From positions 1 to 27,436 of the forward strand of contig JAVBLG010000086.1 in NCBI GenBank assembly GCA_031553655.1: DNA of 27,436 bases, given 5' to 3'. The notes beneath the pieces were generated by a model. That model did no database searches. It was not told the DNA's origin and worked only from the letters and a program-made list of their open reading frames with translations. A program made the translations under genes and the position numbers. Positions 1 through 8,338 of this stretch are shown piece by piece; the stretch's first letter is position 1; every line of letters starts with the position of its first letter. This DNA is from JAVBLG01 sp031553655 (GTDB taxonomy: Bacteria; Desulfobacterota; Desulfovibrionia; Desulfovibrionales; Desulfovibrionaceae).

Positions 1-80
1 CATGTGGAACGCTCCCCACCCATATTGGCTATGCTAATTAAATTTCGCGGCCTCGGCTTTTGTTCCATTTGCGTTTGGGG

Positions 81-160
81 GGGGTTATGGGGGTAACCAT
101 TTTTTGTAAAAAAGTGTTTCCCCCCTTCCCCCGGACCCCCATCCCCCTTTACCAACAACT
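81..160 (+). repeat. G-rich intergenic repeat, copy 1
   Basis: An 80-bp element with runs of G on its left and runs of C on its right. It matches the minus strand of 2812..2890 nearly throughout: both contain TATGGGGGTAACC, a T-run/A-run centre, CCCCCCTTCCCCC, then ACCCCCATCCCCCTTTACCAA. The centre can form an imperfect hairpin. It lies downstream of mtaB. No gene is visible in 1..259; this repeat is its only recognisable content. Confidence 0.75.
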
Positions 161-259
161 GTTTTTATCCAGACACTTTGTGTTAGCGCTTGCCAAGCAG
201 ACAATTTCAGAACAATTTAGCCTTGAAATAACATTTTATCAAAGTTTTTTTGCAAAATT

Positions 260-1555
260 TTATAATTTTTCCAAGATTAGCACGCCTTTTCTCACGGAAA
301 CGGCCCTGGTTTCCACAATTTTCCTGGTATCGTCCCAAGTCGGCGTGCTTGAAAAGCGGCATGGCGCGTAAAATTCGTTTACCGCTTTGTCGCTGCCGTG
401 CCCGTCGGCAATGGCATGCAGCATGCGGCCCTGCAATGAAGCGGTGAAGGCCAATCCCTGGACGGCGGCCAGTTCGCGCAGCTTCGCGGCGCGGAGTTTT
501 TTTTCTTCCAGGGGAATCTGATCGGAAAAGTCGGCCGCCGGTGTGCCCGGTCTGGGGGCAAAGGGAAACACATGGGCATAATGCAGCCCGGCCCTTTGCA
601 TTATTTCGGCCGTGGCAGCCACATCAGCATCTGTTTCTCCGGGAAAGCCGGTGAGAATGTCGGCTCCCAGGCCCAGCACCGGCCAATGTCGCCTGAGTTC
701 AAACAGAGATTCCAGCATATTATCTAGATGCTGATCACCCCGCCCCATGCGCCGCAATATTTCCGGTGAGCCGCTTTGCAGCGAAAGATGCAGATGTGGG
801 CAGAAAAGTTGTCCGGCGCTCAGAACCCGCACCGCCTTTTCATTGAGCTGGTTGGGGTCCAGGGAACTGATGCGCAGACGCGCCCGTCCGGCCCATTCCG
901 AGGCCAAACTGTTGTTGAGCATCTCGGCCAGATCCCAGAAATCAAGGGCTGGGTTGAAATCGCGCCCGTATTGGGCCAGATTTATTCCTGAAATGATAAG
1001 CTCGTGGAATCCGGCTTTAAAAAGCCTTTTCGCTTCATCCACGGCTTCCTCTGGGCGGCGGCTTATGCCCTGTCCGCGCATAAGTGGCACTATGCAGTAT
1101 GTGCAGCGGCGCGAGCAGCCGTCCTGCACCTTCAATATGGGGCGGGAACGCTGAAAATCATTTATGCGCAGGGGGGGGTAACCATTATGTTGAGGAAACG
1201 GCGCGGTCAGGCTTCGTGGGTCATACAATAAGAGATGCTTGTTGGCGTTTTCGATAACCATATGCACCGCCTGCCCCTTTCTTTCAATAAAGGAGTTTCC
1301 GGCCAGGCGGGCAGAGCAGCCGGTGATCAGGCGCAAGGCCGAGGGGGCTTCGCGCTTCATAGCCAGGATGGCGCCTCTGGCGTCGCGCTCGGCCTTGCCT
1401 GTTACCGCGCAGGAGTTGATCATGGTTACATCCGCCCCGTCCGGGGAAGGCAGCTCCACGCCCCCAAGGGCGACCCAGGCTTCGCGCACGGCCTGGCTTT
1501 CGTATTGATTTACTTTGCAGCCGAAGGTGCGGATAAAAAAAGACCATTCTTTCAT
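260..1555 (-). CDS. mtaB: tRNA (N6-threonylcarbamoyladenosine(37)-C2)-methylthiotransferase MtaB
   Basis: Radical SAM methylthiotransferase that converts t6A37 to ms2t6A37 in ANN-decoding tRNAs. The 431-residue length is normal for MtaB. The N-terminal domain shows three iron-sulfur cluster cysteines, in FGCKVNQYES (about residue 13), NSCAVTGKAERDAR (about 49) and TGCSARLAG (about 80). The radical SAM motif CSRRCTYC follows near residue 146. FGCKVNQ and the CAVT..AER..AR block are characteristic of MtaB rather than MiaB or RimO. The C-terminal part (NEFYAPCRF ... ETRAVSVRKGVLIL) fits a short TRAM RNA-binding domain. The ATG at 1555 has only a distant GGAG, but the protein aligns with the family from its first residues. 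It stands apart from its neighbours, with 179 bp upstream. I am sure of the family and fairly sure of the subfamily. Confidence 0.93.
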   Translation of the reverse strand: MKEWSFFIRTFGCKVNQYESQAVREAWVALGGVELPSPDGADVTMINSCAVTGKAERDARGAILAMKREAPSALRLITGCSARLAGNSFIERKGQAVHMVIENANKHLLLYDPRSLTAPFPQHNGYPPLRINDFQRSRPILKVQDGCSRRCTYCIVPLMRGQGISRRPEEAVDEAKRLFKAGFHELIISGINLAQYGRDFNPALDFWDLAEMLNNSLASEWAGRARLRISSLDPNQLNEKAVRVLSAGQLFCPHLHLSLQSGSPEILRRMGRGDQHLDNMLESLFELRRHWPVLGLGADILTGFPGETDADVAATAEIMQRAGLHYAHVFPFAPRPGTPAADFSDQIPLEEKKLRAAKLRELAAVQGLAFTASLQGRMLHAIADGHGSDKAVNEFYAPCRFSSTPTWDDTRKIVETRAVSVRKGVLILEKL

Positions 1556-1734
1556 GTTTCAATCCACAGTCAGCTCCATCCGCCGACGGGCTCCGTCTGA
1601 AGGGGGATGTTTCAGACCATAAAGGATATTTTGATAAAGATATGTGGATTTTTGCTGATATAATTCGCAAAAAAGCCAGGTTATTCTTTTCCGTAAAAAC
1701 CAGAAGATTTTATGGGCTTTATTCGTAAGATGCT

Positions 1735-2682
1735 CTAATTGGACGGCATTTCCGCAGGTTTTTGCTGTCCGGTGGCGTTGTTTTGCTGTTGTGTTTTCGC
1801 GGCCAGCTTTTTTGCCTTGCAGATCAGCTCCGGCCGGTATTCAAAATGCATCAGATCATACTCGCGCCACTTACCGCCCCAGATGAATCCGTGTTTTTCG
1901 AATATGGAAACCAGTTCTGTGGGATATTCCGTCTGGGCCTTGTGATGCGCTCCGCCCGACCATTGCCAGTATGGTCCCATTTTGGGGTTGAGGTCTATGG
2001 CAATACCAAAGGCGTGGGGGCTAAGACGCTGCTCGCCACTGATTTTGCGGTAAAAATAGCCGCCATCCACAGGCAGCGCATAGCGTTTGATATCAGGTCT
2101 GGCCGCAAGCAGGGCGGTGAGTTCGGCGTTTACGGCGGCCAGGGCTTCGGGCAGTCCTGCCGCGTTGGCGACCTTGATTTTTTTACTTCCTCCAAGAGGC
2201 ATACTTAGCATGCTTGCTTCGATTTCCTTGCGATTTTGCCCGTATACGGCATGCAAAAAATCATAGGATCTTGCCCGTCCAGGGTGAAAATTGGGGGGTG
2301 GGGCCGGCCGGTTCGGCTCCAGGGGATAGGGCTGGGCCATGGAAGTTTTTATGTCGGCCTGATCAAGCCCGTCGCCTTGAGGAGTAGCCTCTTTTCGGGC
2401 AGCTTCTTTAGGACCGACATTTTGTGTGGCGGCGTTTTTTAAGGCGGCATCCTGTGGAACGGTGTTTCCCTCCTGAGAATTCGGTTCGCGCTGGTCGTAA
2501 AGTATGCCCCGGCCTTTGACCACAATCCAGCGGCGGCCCTGGCTGTCGGCGCTCACCCCCTGGACGATGCCGGGATAACACTGGGACAGGCAGGCATAAT
2601 CCATAAGAAAGTCGTCGGCTCTGGCTGCTGCCGTATGCAGCAATGCGAACAGTAATATGCTGGTAATACTTTTGTATTTCAT
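1735..2682 (-). CDS. Exported M15-family peptidase (VanY/CwlK-like peptidoglycan peptidase)
   Basis: A 315-residue secreted protein. A signal peptide spans residues 1-22 (hydrophobic core SILLFALLHTAAARA, likely cut before DD). A small N-terminal region follows, then a low-complexity linker rich in Ala, Gln, Asn and Pro at about 65-135. The C-terminal M15 domain carries the zinc-site motif SPHAFGIAIDLN (His and Asp, about residues 221-232) and the final EYDLMHFEYRPEL (about 275-288), which supplies the last His ligand. M15 enzymes cut D-alanyl-D-alanine or L-Ala-D-Glu bonds of peptidoglycan, so it probably works in the periplasm. The spacing resembles the M15C endopeptidases more than VanX. 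The start codon lacks a clear ribosome site, but the signal peptide begins right there. Substrate specificity cannot be told from sequence. Confidence 0.85.
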   Translation of the reverse strand: MKYKSITSILLFALLHTAAARADDFLMDYACLSQCYPGIVQGVSADSQGRRWIVVKGRGILYDQREPNSQEGNTVPQDAALKNAATQNVGPKEAARKEATPQGDGLDQADIKTSMAQPYPLEPNRPAPPPNFHPGRARSYDFLHAVYGQNRKEIEASMLSMPLGGSKKIKVANAAGLPEALAAVNAELTALLAARPDIKRYALPVDGGYFYRKISGEQRLSPHAFGIAIDLNPKMGPYWQWSGGAHHKAQTEYPTELVSIFEKHGFIWGGKWREYDLMHFEYRPELICKAKKLAAKTQQQNNATGQQKPAEMPSN

Positions 2683-2766
2683 ACTTTAATTTTAATTGTA
2701 GCACTTTGTTTTTGAAATTATCCATACGAACGCTATGAGTTTGGACGGCCCTATCCGAGTATGGCC

Positions 2767-2811
2767 TCAGAGCATCTTGTCGATTTCATCCATAGCACGT
2801 TCAAAATCAAA
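2767..2811 (-). pseudogene. Possible C-terminal remnant of a lost gene
   Basis: Read on the minus strand, this stretch encodes FDFERAMDEIDKML followed by TGA. It has the amphipathic, charged look of a real protein C-terminus. It is joined directly to the end of the G-rich repeat (2812..2890), and upstream of that junction the frame runs into low-complexity repeat sequence. I cannot name the parent gene. It may be chance. Confidence 0.25.
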
Positions 2812-2890
2812 AGTTTTTGGTAAAGGGGGATGGGGGTGTGGGGGAAGGGGGGAACCCCATTTTTGAAAAAGGGGTTACCCCCATACCCCG
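2812..2890 (-). repeat. G-rich intergenic repeat, copy 2 (inverted relative to copy 1)
   Basis: Read on the minus strand it repeats the layout of 81..160: TATGGGGGTAACC, then a T-run and A-run, then CCCCCCTTCCCCC, ACCCCCATCCCCCTTTACCAA. Its centre forms a clean hairpin, AACCCC ... GGGGTT enclosing T5/A5. It starts about 12 bp beyond the pgl stop codon and could act as a terminator for pgl. Confidence 0.75.
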
Positions 2891-2902
2891 CCACACATAT
2901 TA

Positions 2903-3649
2903 CTACAGGCCACTGGCGGACTCTTCGTCCACAATCCAGATCAAATCTCCTGACACCGGACGCACCAGCTGCGCGGGCAGGGTGGGCTCGGCCAGAAGAT
3001 CCAGACACTTGGAAAGGGCGGCATGCTTCTGCGCGCCGGTTACCAGGAACATGCAGCAACGGGCGTTGTTGAGCACGGGCAGGGTCAAGGTGAGGCGGTC
3101 GGCCTTTCTTTCGGGCACATAGAGGTCGGTGACCAGACGCTTTTTTTCCTGCAGGGCGGGAGAACCGGGAAAAATGGAGCCGGTGTGCCCGTCGTCGCCC
3201 ATGCCAAGCAACACCATATCAAAACGCGGCAATTCGCCTTCAGCAAGCTTGAAATGATCTTTCAGCAGGGCTTCGTAGGCCAGGGCTGATTCCACAGGGT
3301 TGTCTTCGCCTTTCATGCGGTAATAGCGGGTGGAACTCACCGGTGAAAGCAGCTCGCGGCGCACCATGCCGTAGTTGCTGTCATTATGCTCCGGCCCCAC
3401 GCATCTTTCGTCGACCCAATATACGAATATTTTGTCCCAAGGCATGTGCTCGGCCCAGTCGGAGCGGGCCAGCATGCGGTACAGGGGAATGGGAGTAGAC
3501 CCGCCGGAAAGGGCCAGGGTGAAGTGCCCGCGTTCGGCAATGGCGTTTTCGCAGTGTTCGGAGAGAATGTGGGCCGCGCGTTCGCTGATGGCCGAAATTT
3601 CCTTATGCACATGTAGCGAAAGGTGTATGGATCTGCTCAGGCTCTTCAT
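2903..3649 (-). CDS. pgl: 6-phosphogluconolactonase (DevB/SOL type)
   Basis: Hydrolyses 6-phosphogluconolactone to 6-phosphogluconate, the second step of the oxidative pentose phosphate pathway, in the cytoplasm. The 248 residues match the usual length of the DevB family, which shares a fold with glucosamine-6-phosphate isomerase. Diagnostic motifs are ALSGGSTP (about residues 45-52), VYWVDERCVGPEHNDSNYGM (about 75-94) and LLGMGDDGHTGSIFPG (about 145-160). The last contains the Asp-Gly-His segment of the active site. ATG at 3649 is preceded by GGGGGA at a good distance. The usual partners zwf and gnd are not beside it in this window. A 78-bp gap separates it from the channel gene upstream. 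It is immediately followed by a G-rich hairpin repeat. Confidence 0.94.
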   Translation of the reverse strand: MKSLSRSIHLSLHVHKEISAISERAAHILSEHCENAIAERGHFTLALSGGSTPIPLYRMLARSDWAEHMPWDKIFVYWVDERCVGPEHNDSNYGMVRRELLSPVSSTRYYRMKGEDNPVESALAYEALLKDHFKLAEGELPRFDMVLLGMGDDGHTGSIFPGSPALQEKKRLVTDLYVPERKADRLTLTLPVLNNARCCMFLVTGAQKHAALSKCLDLLAEPTLPAQLVRPVSGDLIWIVDEESASGL

Positions 3650-3727
3650 GTAATTTCCCCCGGTTTAAATATTGTCATGGTTTGGATGGCAATTAATTTA
3701 TCAGACAATTCCAATTTCAAAACAGCT

Positions 3728-6427
3728 CTAACTTGTCGGGGCTACGCCCGGATTGGCGGCCAGGGCGGAATTCGGGGTTTGTTCTTTTTGTTCCCCGTTG
3801 TCCTGGCTTGCGGCCCGGTAAAGATGCACATCAAGCTGCGGGAAGGATATTTCTATATTTTTTTCTTTAAATGTACGATTTATATCCACACGCAAATCGG
3901 TGAGTGTGCCGGTAGCCACGTTGATGTCTTCAACCCACAGGCGCACCATGAAATCCAGCGAGCTGGGACCGAAATCGGTAAAGGCCACGCTGGGAGCCGG
4001 ATCGCGCATCACGCGCGGATGGGAAGCGGCTATGCGCTTTAAAAGCTTCATCACCAACTCCACGTCCGAGCCGTATCCCACGCCTATTTTTATGTCGCGC
4101 CGTACGCTGCGGCCGTTGCGGGTCCAGTTGGTCAGGCGAGTGGACACCAACTCGGAGTTGGGCACGAAAATTACGGCATTGTCGTAAGTTTCCACTGTGG
4201 TGGAGCGGATATTGATTTTGCTCACCACGCCTTGTATGCCGCCAACTTCGATAACGTCGCCTTCTTGCAGGCTGCGTCCGAAAATAAGGATAAGCCCGGA
4301 TATGAAGTTGTTGAAAATGGTCTGCAAGCCAAAGCCTATGCCAACGGAAAGACCACCGGCAACCACCGCGAGGCTGGTCAGGCTGACCCCCAGGGCGTTC
4401 ATAACATACAGGGCGAAAAGGCCCCATAAGGCATAGGTTAACGCGGTTTGCAGGGGTGGAACTATGGATGCGTCCACGGTGGAGGCATTGGGCAGCCGCC
4501 ACAAAAAGGCCTTTCCGGCCACAATGGCCGAGCGGGTGATGAAGAAAAGGCTGATGATGAAAAGCACGCGCAAGGCATCGAAAGATACCGTACCCACGGT
4601 TACGTTGGTGAGCAGAGTGTTGTTTACCAGGTAAAGCACTCCTGGGAAGGCCAGAGCCCACAGGAAAATAGCAAAGAATACCAGCAGCAAAATGGCCGGG
4701 GCGGCCATGGCCAGAATGGCCGCTCTGAAGCCCGCGCTCACACCGTCTTCGGGCAGGCGCTCGGAAGCGGCATGGCAAAGCCCCAGAAAGCCCACACTAA
4801 GCTGAATGGTAACGGCTACAGCCACGTAGCAGGTGTAGACCAGCAGTGACAATCTGACTGCTCCGGCTGCCGCCAGCAGCAGGTTAACAGCTAAAATGAA
4901 TGGTTCGATGCGTAGCGCGGTTTGTTCCAGCGGGGGCAGGCCGGTTTTTTTGTCGCGCTTGATCGAAGACCACAAAGCAACGGCCAACACCGCTATCCAT
5001 AGAGGGCATAACATGGCCAGCGGGGGATTGAGGGTCATGAAAACAAAAGCCAGGGCCACGGGGATGAAAAGGTGCGAGAAGGGCGGGTGACCGCCGCTGA
5101 TAGCTAGTTGCACCTTGCGCAGATCCCAGGCCAGGTTGAGTTGCCCCCAAATCTGGAAAATATTGCCAAGGGCGATCATGTTCAGGTGGGCGTCACGCGG
5201 GGATCCCCAGGCCGCAAAATGCAGGGCCGCGCCCAGCACCAGCCAGGGCAGTGAATTGCGTACGGCCATAATCCAAGGCCTGCCCGATTCTACAGACTCT
5301 CCCCCTTCGGCTTCGTCCTCGACTTTTTTGCGTCTGCTTACCACCAGCCAGAAAAGGCCCACAGGAATAATAACCATGAGCATACGGGCCAGCACCGTGA
5401 GCCATTCGTTCTTGGTGCGCGGAAATTCCGAGGCGAGCCTGGGCCTCACTTCCTTGCTGAATTTTTCCCAGGCGCGCGGCAAGTCGCTCCACAGGCGGAA
5501 GCTGAAAATATTGCCGTCATTGGCTTGGTAGAACTCTTCCCACTGGCGGGGCATGGCCGTCTGGATCTGTTTGATGGTGGCCCCGAGGCGGGCCTTGAGG
5601 TTTTTGCCGCTCTCAAGCACGCCGTTGAAGCTGTTTTGCAAGGTTATCAGCTTGATTTTGTTCTGAGATATGGTGTCGAGGTACGATTTGAGGGCCGGAG
5701 GAATTTCGGTTTTTTTACTGGCGCGGGAAATATTCAATTCGGTTTCCAGGCCGTCAATATCGTCAAGACGCCTGGCAAAAGAGTCGAGCCGATCGGAGAT
5801 GGGCTTGATTACCGTACCAACCTGCCGTTCCAGGCCTTCCATCTGGCGCATCACGTTGTAAAGCTGGTCGGGCATGGCTGTGGTGAACTGGGAGAAGGCC
5901 AAAAACCCGTAATAGTTATTCTGTATTTCCAGCAGGCGGTCGCTGGTATTTTTAATGGTGTTGGGCAGGTTTTTTTGCAGGGCGTCAAGCTCGTCGCGCA
6001 CAGAAGCCACTTCCTTGATGCGCTGCGCCCACAGGAGGTTCCATTGCTCCTGGGCCGGATCGAGAGCTTCCTCGGCGGGGGCTGAGGGTTTGTCTTCCGT
6101 TTCGGCCTTGGCGGCTGCCTGTTCAGGCTTTTTGGTATCGCCCTCTTTGCCCTGTTCAGCCGGAGCAAGCTCGGGCGTCATCGGGGCCACCGGGGCCATA
6201 GCTTTTATGGGGGCTGTTTCAAGCAGAGTGGCGTTTTGGGATATGGCTGTAGCGTTTTTGGATACGGCCGTGGCGTTTTTGGATGGAGCGTTTTTCGCGG
6301 CGCAGTGCGCCGGGGCCGGGTGAGCCAGGGTGAAAAGGACGCAGATCAGCAGCAGAGCCGTAATCGTGAAAAAGCGCCTGGACGTGGGAGGGCAGAGGGA
6401 AAGCGCGGTATCAGTATTCGTCGTCAT
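3728..6427 (-). CDS. Large MscS-family mechanosensitive channel (MscK/MscM-like architecture)
   Basis: An 899-residue inner-membrane channel of the MscS superfamily that opens under membrane tension to release solutes on osmotic downshock. Residues 15-43 form a signal peptide (ITALLLICVLFTLAHPAPAHC). A low-complexity Ala/Pro/Lys region with a heptad repeat follows (about 45-120), then a long helical, probably periplasmic domain (about 125-345), then many membrane helices (about 350-680). The pore-lining TM3 and beta domain are seen in VVAGGLSVGIGFGLQTIFNN, FISGLILIFGRSLQEGDVIEV and VPNSELVSTRLTNW. The length and large periplasmic part resemble MscK or YnaI/YbiO-type relatives more than the small MscS. 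Its first 17 bp overlap the end of the gene upstream, indicating translational coupling. It is the last gene of the mutS2-rpoD run. Which paralogue it is cannot be settled by eye. Confidence 0.9.
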   Translation of the reverse strand: MTTNTDTALSLCPPTSRRFFTITALLLICVLFTLAHPAPAHCAAKNAPSKNATAVSKNATAISQNATLLETAPIKAMAPVAPMTPELAPAEQGKEGDTKKPEQAAAKAETEDKPSAPAEEALDPAQEQWNLLWAQRIKEVASVRDELDALQKNLPNTIKNTSDRLLEIQNNYYGFLAFSQFTTAMPDQLYNVMRQMEGLERQVGTVIKPISDRLDSFARRLDDIDGLETELNISRASKKTEIPPALKSYLDTISQNKIKLITLQNSFNGVLESGKNLKARLGATIKQIQTAMPRQWEEFYQANDGNIFSFRLWSDLPRAWEKFSKEVRPRLASEFPRTKNEWLTVLARMLMVIIPVGLFWLVVSRRKKVEDEAEGGESVESGRPWIMAVRNSLPWLVLGAALHFAAWGSPRDAHLNMIALGNIFQIWGQLNLAWDLRKVQLAISGGHPPFSHLFIPVALAFVFMTLNPPLAMLCPLWIAVLAVALWSSIKRDKKTGLPPLEQTALRIEPFILAVNLLLAAAGAVRLSLLVYTCYVAVAVTIQLSVGFLGLCHAASERLPEDGVSAGFRAAILAMAAPAILLLVFFAIFLWALAFPGVLYLVNNTLLTNVTVGTVSFDALRVLFIISLFFITRSAIVAGKAFLWRLPNASTVDASIVPPLQTALTYALWGLFALYVMNALGVSLTSLAVVAGGLSVGIGFGLQTIFNNFISGLILIFGRSLQEGDVIEVGGIQGVVSKINIRSTTVETYDNAVIFVPNSELVSTRLTNWTRNGRSVRRDIKIGVGYGSDVELVMKLLKRIAASHPRVMRDPAPSVAFTDFGPSSLDFMVRLWVEDINVATGTLTDLRVDINRTFKEKNIEISFPQLDVHLYRAASQDNGEQKEQTPNSALAANPGVAPTS
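6228..6292 (-). repeat. 21-bp tandem repeat inside the channel gene
   Basis: Three imperfect copies of a 21-bp unit (starting near 6228, 6249 and 6270, consensus GTGGCGTTTTTGGATACGGCC on the plus strand), with a shorter trailing copy. On the coding strand they give the heptapeptide (K/Q)NATA(V/I)S. The period is a multiple of three, so copy-number change would keep the reading frame. Confidence 0.8.
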
Positions 6428-7487
6428 GATTTTTCAGTTCCGTTATCCATATGACTTCGCTGCCCAGGGTCATGGCCTTGAGCACAGGTTTGCAGGAGAG
6501 CCTCGCGGCTTTCAGCAGAGGGGCATATTCCGTTGATTTGGGATCCAGTTCCATTACCCAACGGCTTTTGAAGGAGTCGCCGGGATATACCTTGTCAGAT
6601 GAATTCAGCCGGACCTGACGCACAAGCTCGTCATTCTGATCCGTTACATCCAGCAGCATGTTTACGCTGTTTATGGCTTTGTCCGAGAGATTGAACGCGC
6701 TTATATTTATGGTCATCATGCCGCGCGAGCCGTCGCCTACAAGTCCGGCGACAGTCTGGCACGATTGAATCTGAAAGGCGTTTTCCATACGTTTGGTGAC
6801 CTGCTCGTTCTTTTTGGTCACAGCCGCGTCCTGGCGGTCAAAAAAGTCATGCATGGCATCGCGGTATTTTTTTACCAGAGCCGGGGCATTGGCCAGCCTG
6901 GTAACCTGCCAGCCCAATTTTGTTTTCTCCACCTGGGCAATAATGTTGAAAACGGTATTGAGCCCTTCGTGATGTACGCTGGAAGAAAGCAGCACCACGC
7001 CATCGTGCTCATTAATCATCTTGAAAATGCCCAATTGCGCTATGAAGTCGGGCGGCAGCGTCGGCGGAGGGGGCGGCAACTGAAAAGACGGAGGAGCTTT
7101 TTTAGTGTCATCCTTCTTGTCTCCGGCTTTGTTGTCGAGCAGAGCTTTCAGAAAAGCCTTCTGCACTTCCTCGTTATAGAGCACAGGTTTGCCGTCAATA
7201 TATTTTTGGCCATAGGCCTGAGCAATGGCCTCTCCTATATTATCACCAAGGGAACTGAAATCCACGCAGTTGGCCAGGGTCTCGGCATCGGACGATTTAA
7301 GGGCTTTGGCCAACTGCTCCAGGGCTTTTTGCGGTCCGGTGTGGTATATGTACATTCTATAGCCGAAATAGCCCAGCCCCAGCACGGCGGCAATACCCAG
7401 CCCCGTGAGCAGGCTTTTTACCAGTTTCTGGTTGGCGCGCAGCTTTTCCAGAATAAAATTTTTCAGTGCTTCAGGATCGAATTTCAT
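6411..7487 (-). CDS. Membrane-anchored protein of unknown function
   Basis: A 358-residue protein that I do not recognise. It has a short cytoplasmic start (about 1-25), one membrane helix (about 27-48, LLTGLGIAAVLGLGYFGYRM), and a large remainder probably outside the membrane. The latter includes a Pro-rich stretch (FQLPPPPPTLPPDF, about 140-153). The first part after the helix, ALEQLAKALKSSDAETLANCVDF, resembles the small stress-sensing domains of DUF2939-like envelope proteins, though weakly. The C-terminal half looks like beta-rich domains. An upstream TTG at 7532 would give 15 more residues. I prefer ATG at 7487 because it avoids overlap with the methyltransferase gene. Its stop overlaps the start of the channel gene by 17 bp, which suggests a shared envelope role, possibly an accessory subunit; that is inference. 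Confidence 0.8.
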   Translation of the reverse strand: MKFDPEALKNFILEKLRANQKLVKSLLTGLGIAAVLGLGYFGYRMYIYHTGPQKALEQLAKALKSSDAETLANCVDFSSLGDNIGEAIAQAYGQKYIDGKPVLYNEEVQKAFLKALLDNKAGDKKDDTKKAPPSFQLPPPPPTLPPDFIAQLGIFKMINEHDGVVLLSSSVHHEGLNTVFNIIAQVEKTKLGWQVTRLANAPALVKKYRDAMHDFFDRQDAAVTKKNEQVTKRMENAFQIQSCQTVAGLVGDGSRGMMTINISAFNLSDKAINSVNMLLDVTDQNDELVRQVRLNSSDKVYPGDSFKSRWVMELDPKSTEYAPLLKAARLSCKPVLKAMTLGSEVIWITELKNHDDEY

Positions 7488-7503
7488 ATGGCCGTTGTCC
7501 GAG

Positions 7504-8253
7504 TCAGGGTTCGAGATTGTTAGTCTGTTCAAAAATAGCAGCGGGCTTGGCTGGTTTCATGCAAGCCTGCTTTATGCGCAGGCTCAACGGCGTGACTCCT
7601 CGCGGACTTCCAAAATCAAGGCGCATGCCTATGTATGCGCCTATTGGCAGGCGTGAGCCCAAGCTGTTTATCAGCGAGCAAAGACGATTTTCGCGCCAGA
7701 TGAACATCGGGCCCGGCAAAATGCCGCGCATGGTAATGCGGCATTCCGGACATATTTCGCGGGCCATCTTGCGCGCGGAAAAAAAGGAAAGGCGACAGTC
7801 GGCATCCTTGCCCCGGCAGGTAAGGCAATAAAGGGAAAGCTTGTTGCTGAAAACAACTATAATTCCTTTGGCGGCCACTCTGGCCGCCTCAGCCATTACA
7901 CCAGCCGGATTTTCGTGTAAATCCAGGATAGTAGGTACGGCGGCATAGTCGAAGCTGTTGTCCTCAAAAGGCAAGTGATCCAAGGCCGTGAGGTGAAAGT
8001 CAACTCTTGGCCCCATACGGGAACGGGCCGCCTTAAGTTCTTTTTCCTTGTGATCGACTGCGGTTACATCAAAACCGCTTTCCCACAGAAAATGTGTAAA
8101 AAATCCGCCGCCGCAGCCTATTTCCAATAGATTGCGGCTCCGCCGCGTCCACTGGCTGACCAGGCCGGCCATGAGCTTTTGCCGCCACTCCAGCGCAAAC
8201 GCCTTCACAAAGGAGGCTCGGCAAGCATCTTTTGGTGTAGCGCTGGAGTTCAT
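7504..8253 (-). CDS. Class I SAM-dependent methyltransferase
   Basis: A 249-residue protein with a Rossmann methyltransferase core of the UbiE/Methyltransf_11 type. Motif I is LLEIGCGGGFFTHFL (about residues 42-56), followed by FDVTAVDHKEKELKAAR (acidic residue binding the ribose), then ALDHLPFEDNSFDYAAVPTILDL (motifs II/III). After the core there are two CxxC pairs: YCLTCRGKDADC and ICPEC (about 150-185). These could bind a metal, though they may be incidental. The substrate is unknown. ATG at 8253 follows AAGG. It sits 85 bp after the nuclease gene and 16 bp before the next gene, so it is likely part of the same transcript. It is annotated by fold only. Confidence 0.85.
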   Translation of the reverse strand: MNSSATPKDACRASFVKAFALEWRQKLMAGLVSQWTRRSRNLLEIGCGGGFFTHFLWESGFDVTAVDHKEKELKAARSRMGPRVDFHLTALDHLPFEDNSFDYAAVPTILDLHENPAGVMAEAARVAAKGIIVVFSNKLSLYCLTCRGKDADCRLSFFSARKMAREICPECRITMRGILPGPMFIWRENRLCSLINSLGSRLPIGAYIGMRLDFGSPRGVTPLSLRIKQACMKPAKPAAIFEQTNNLEP

Positions 8254-8338
8254 AAAGGGCCTTTTTTACTTAAATCAGTATTCCTTAAAGGTTACGACAA
8301 TCGCTAGAGCGAGGCACTTTATGTGGCGCGGCGAAGCT

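Noticed and set aside
60..371. Short plus-strand open frame across the first G-rich repeat
   Set aside because: Low-complexity translation of the repeat, then antisense to the end of mtaB.
1174..1186. GGGGGTAACCATT inside mtaB, identical to part of repeat copy 1
   Set aside because: Only 13 bases in a G-rich context, with no other part of the repeat around it; the mtaB frame is intact.
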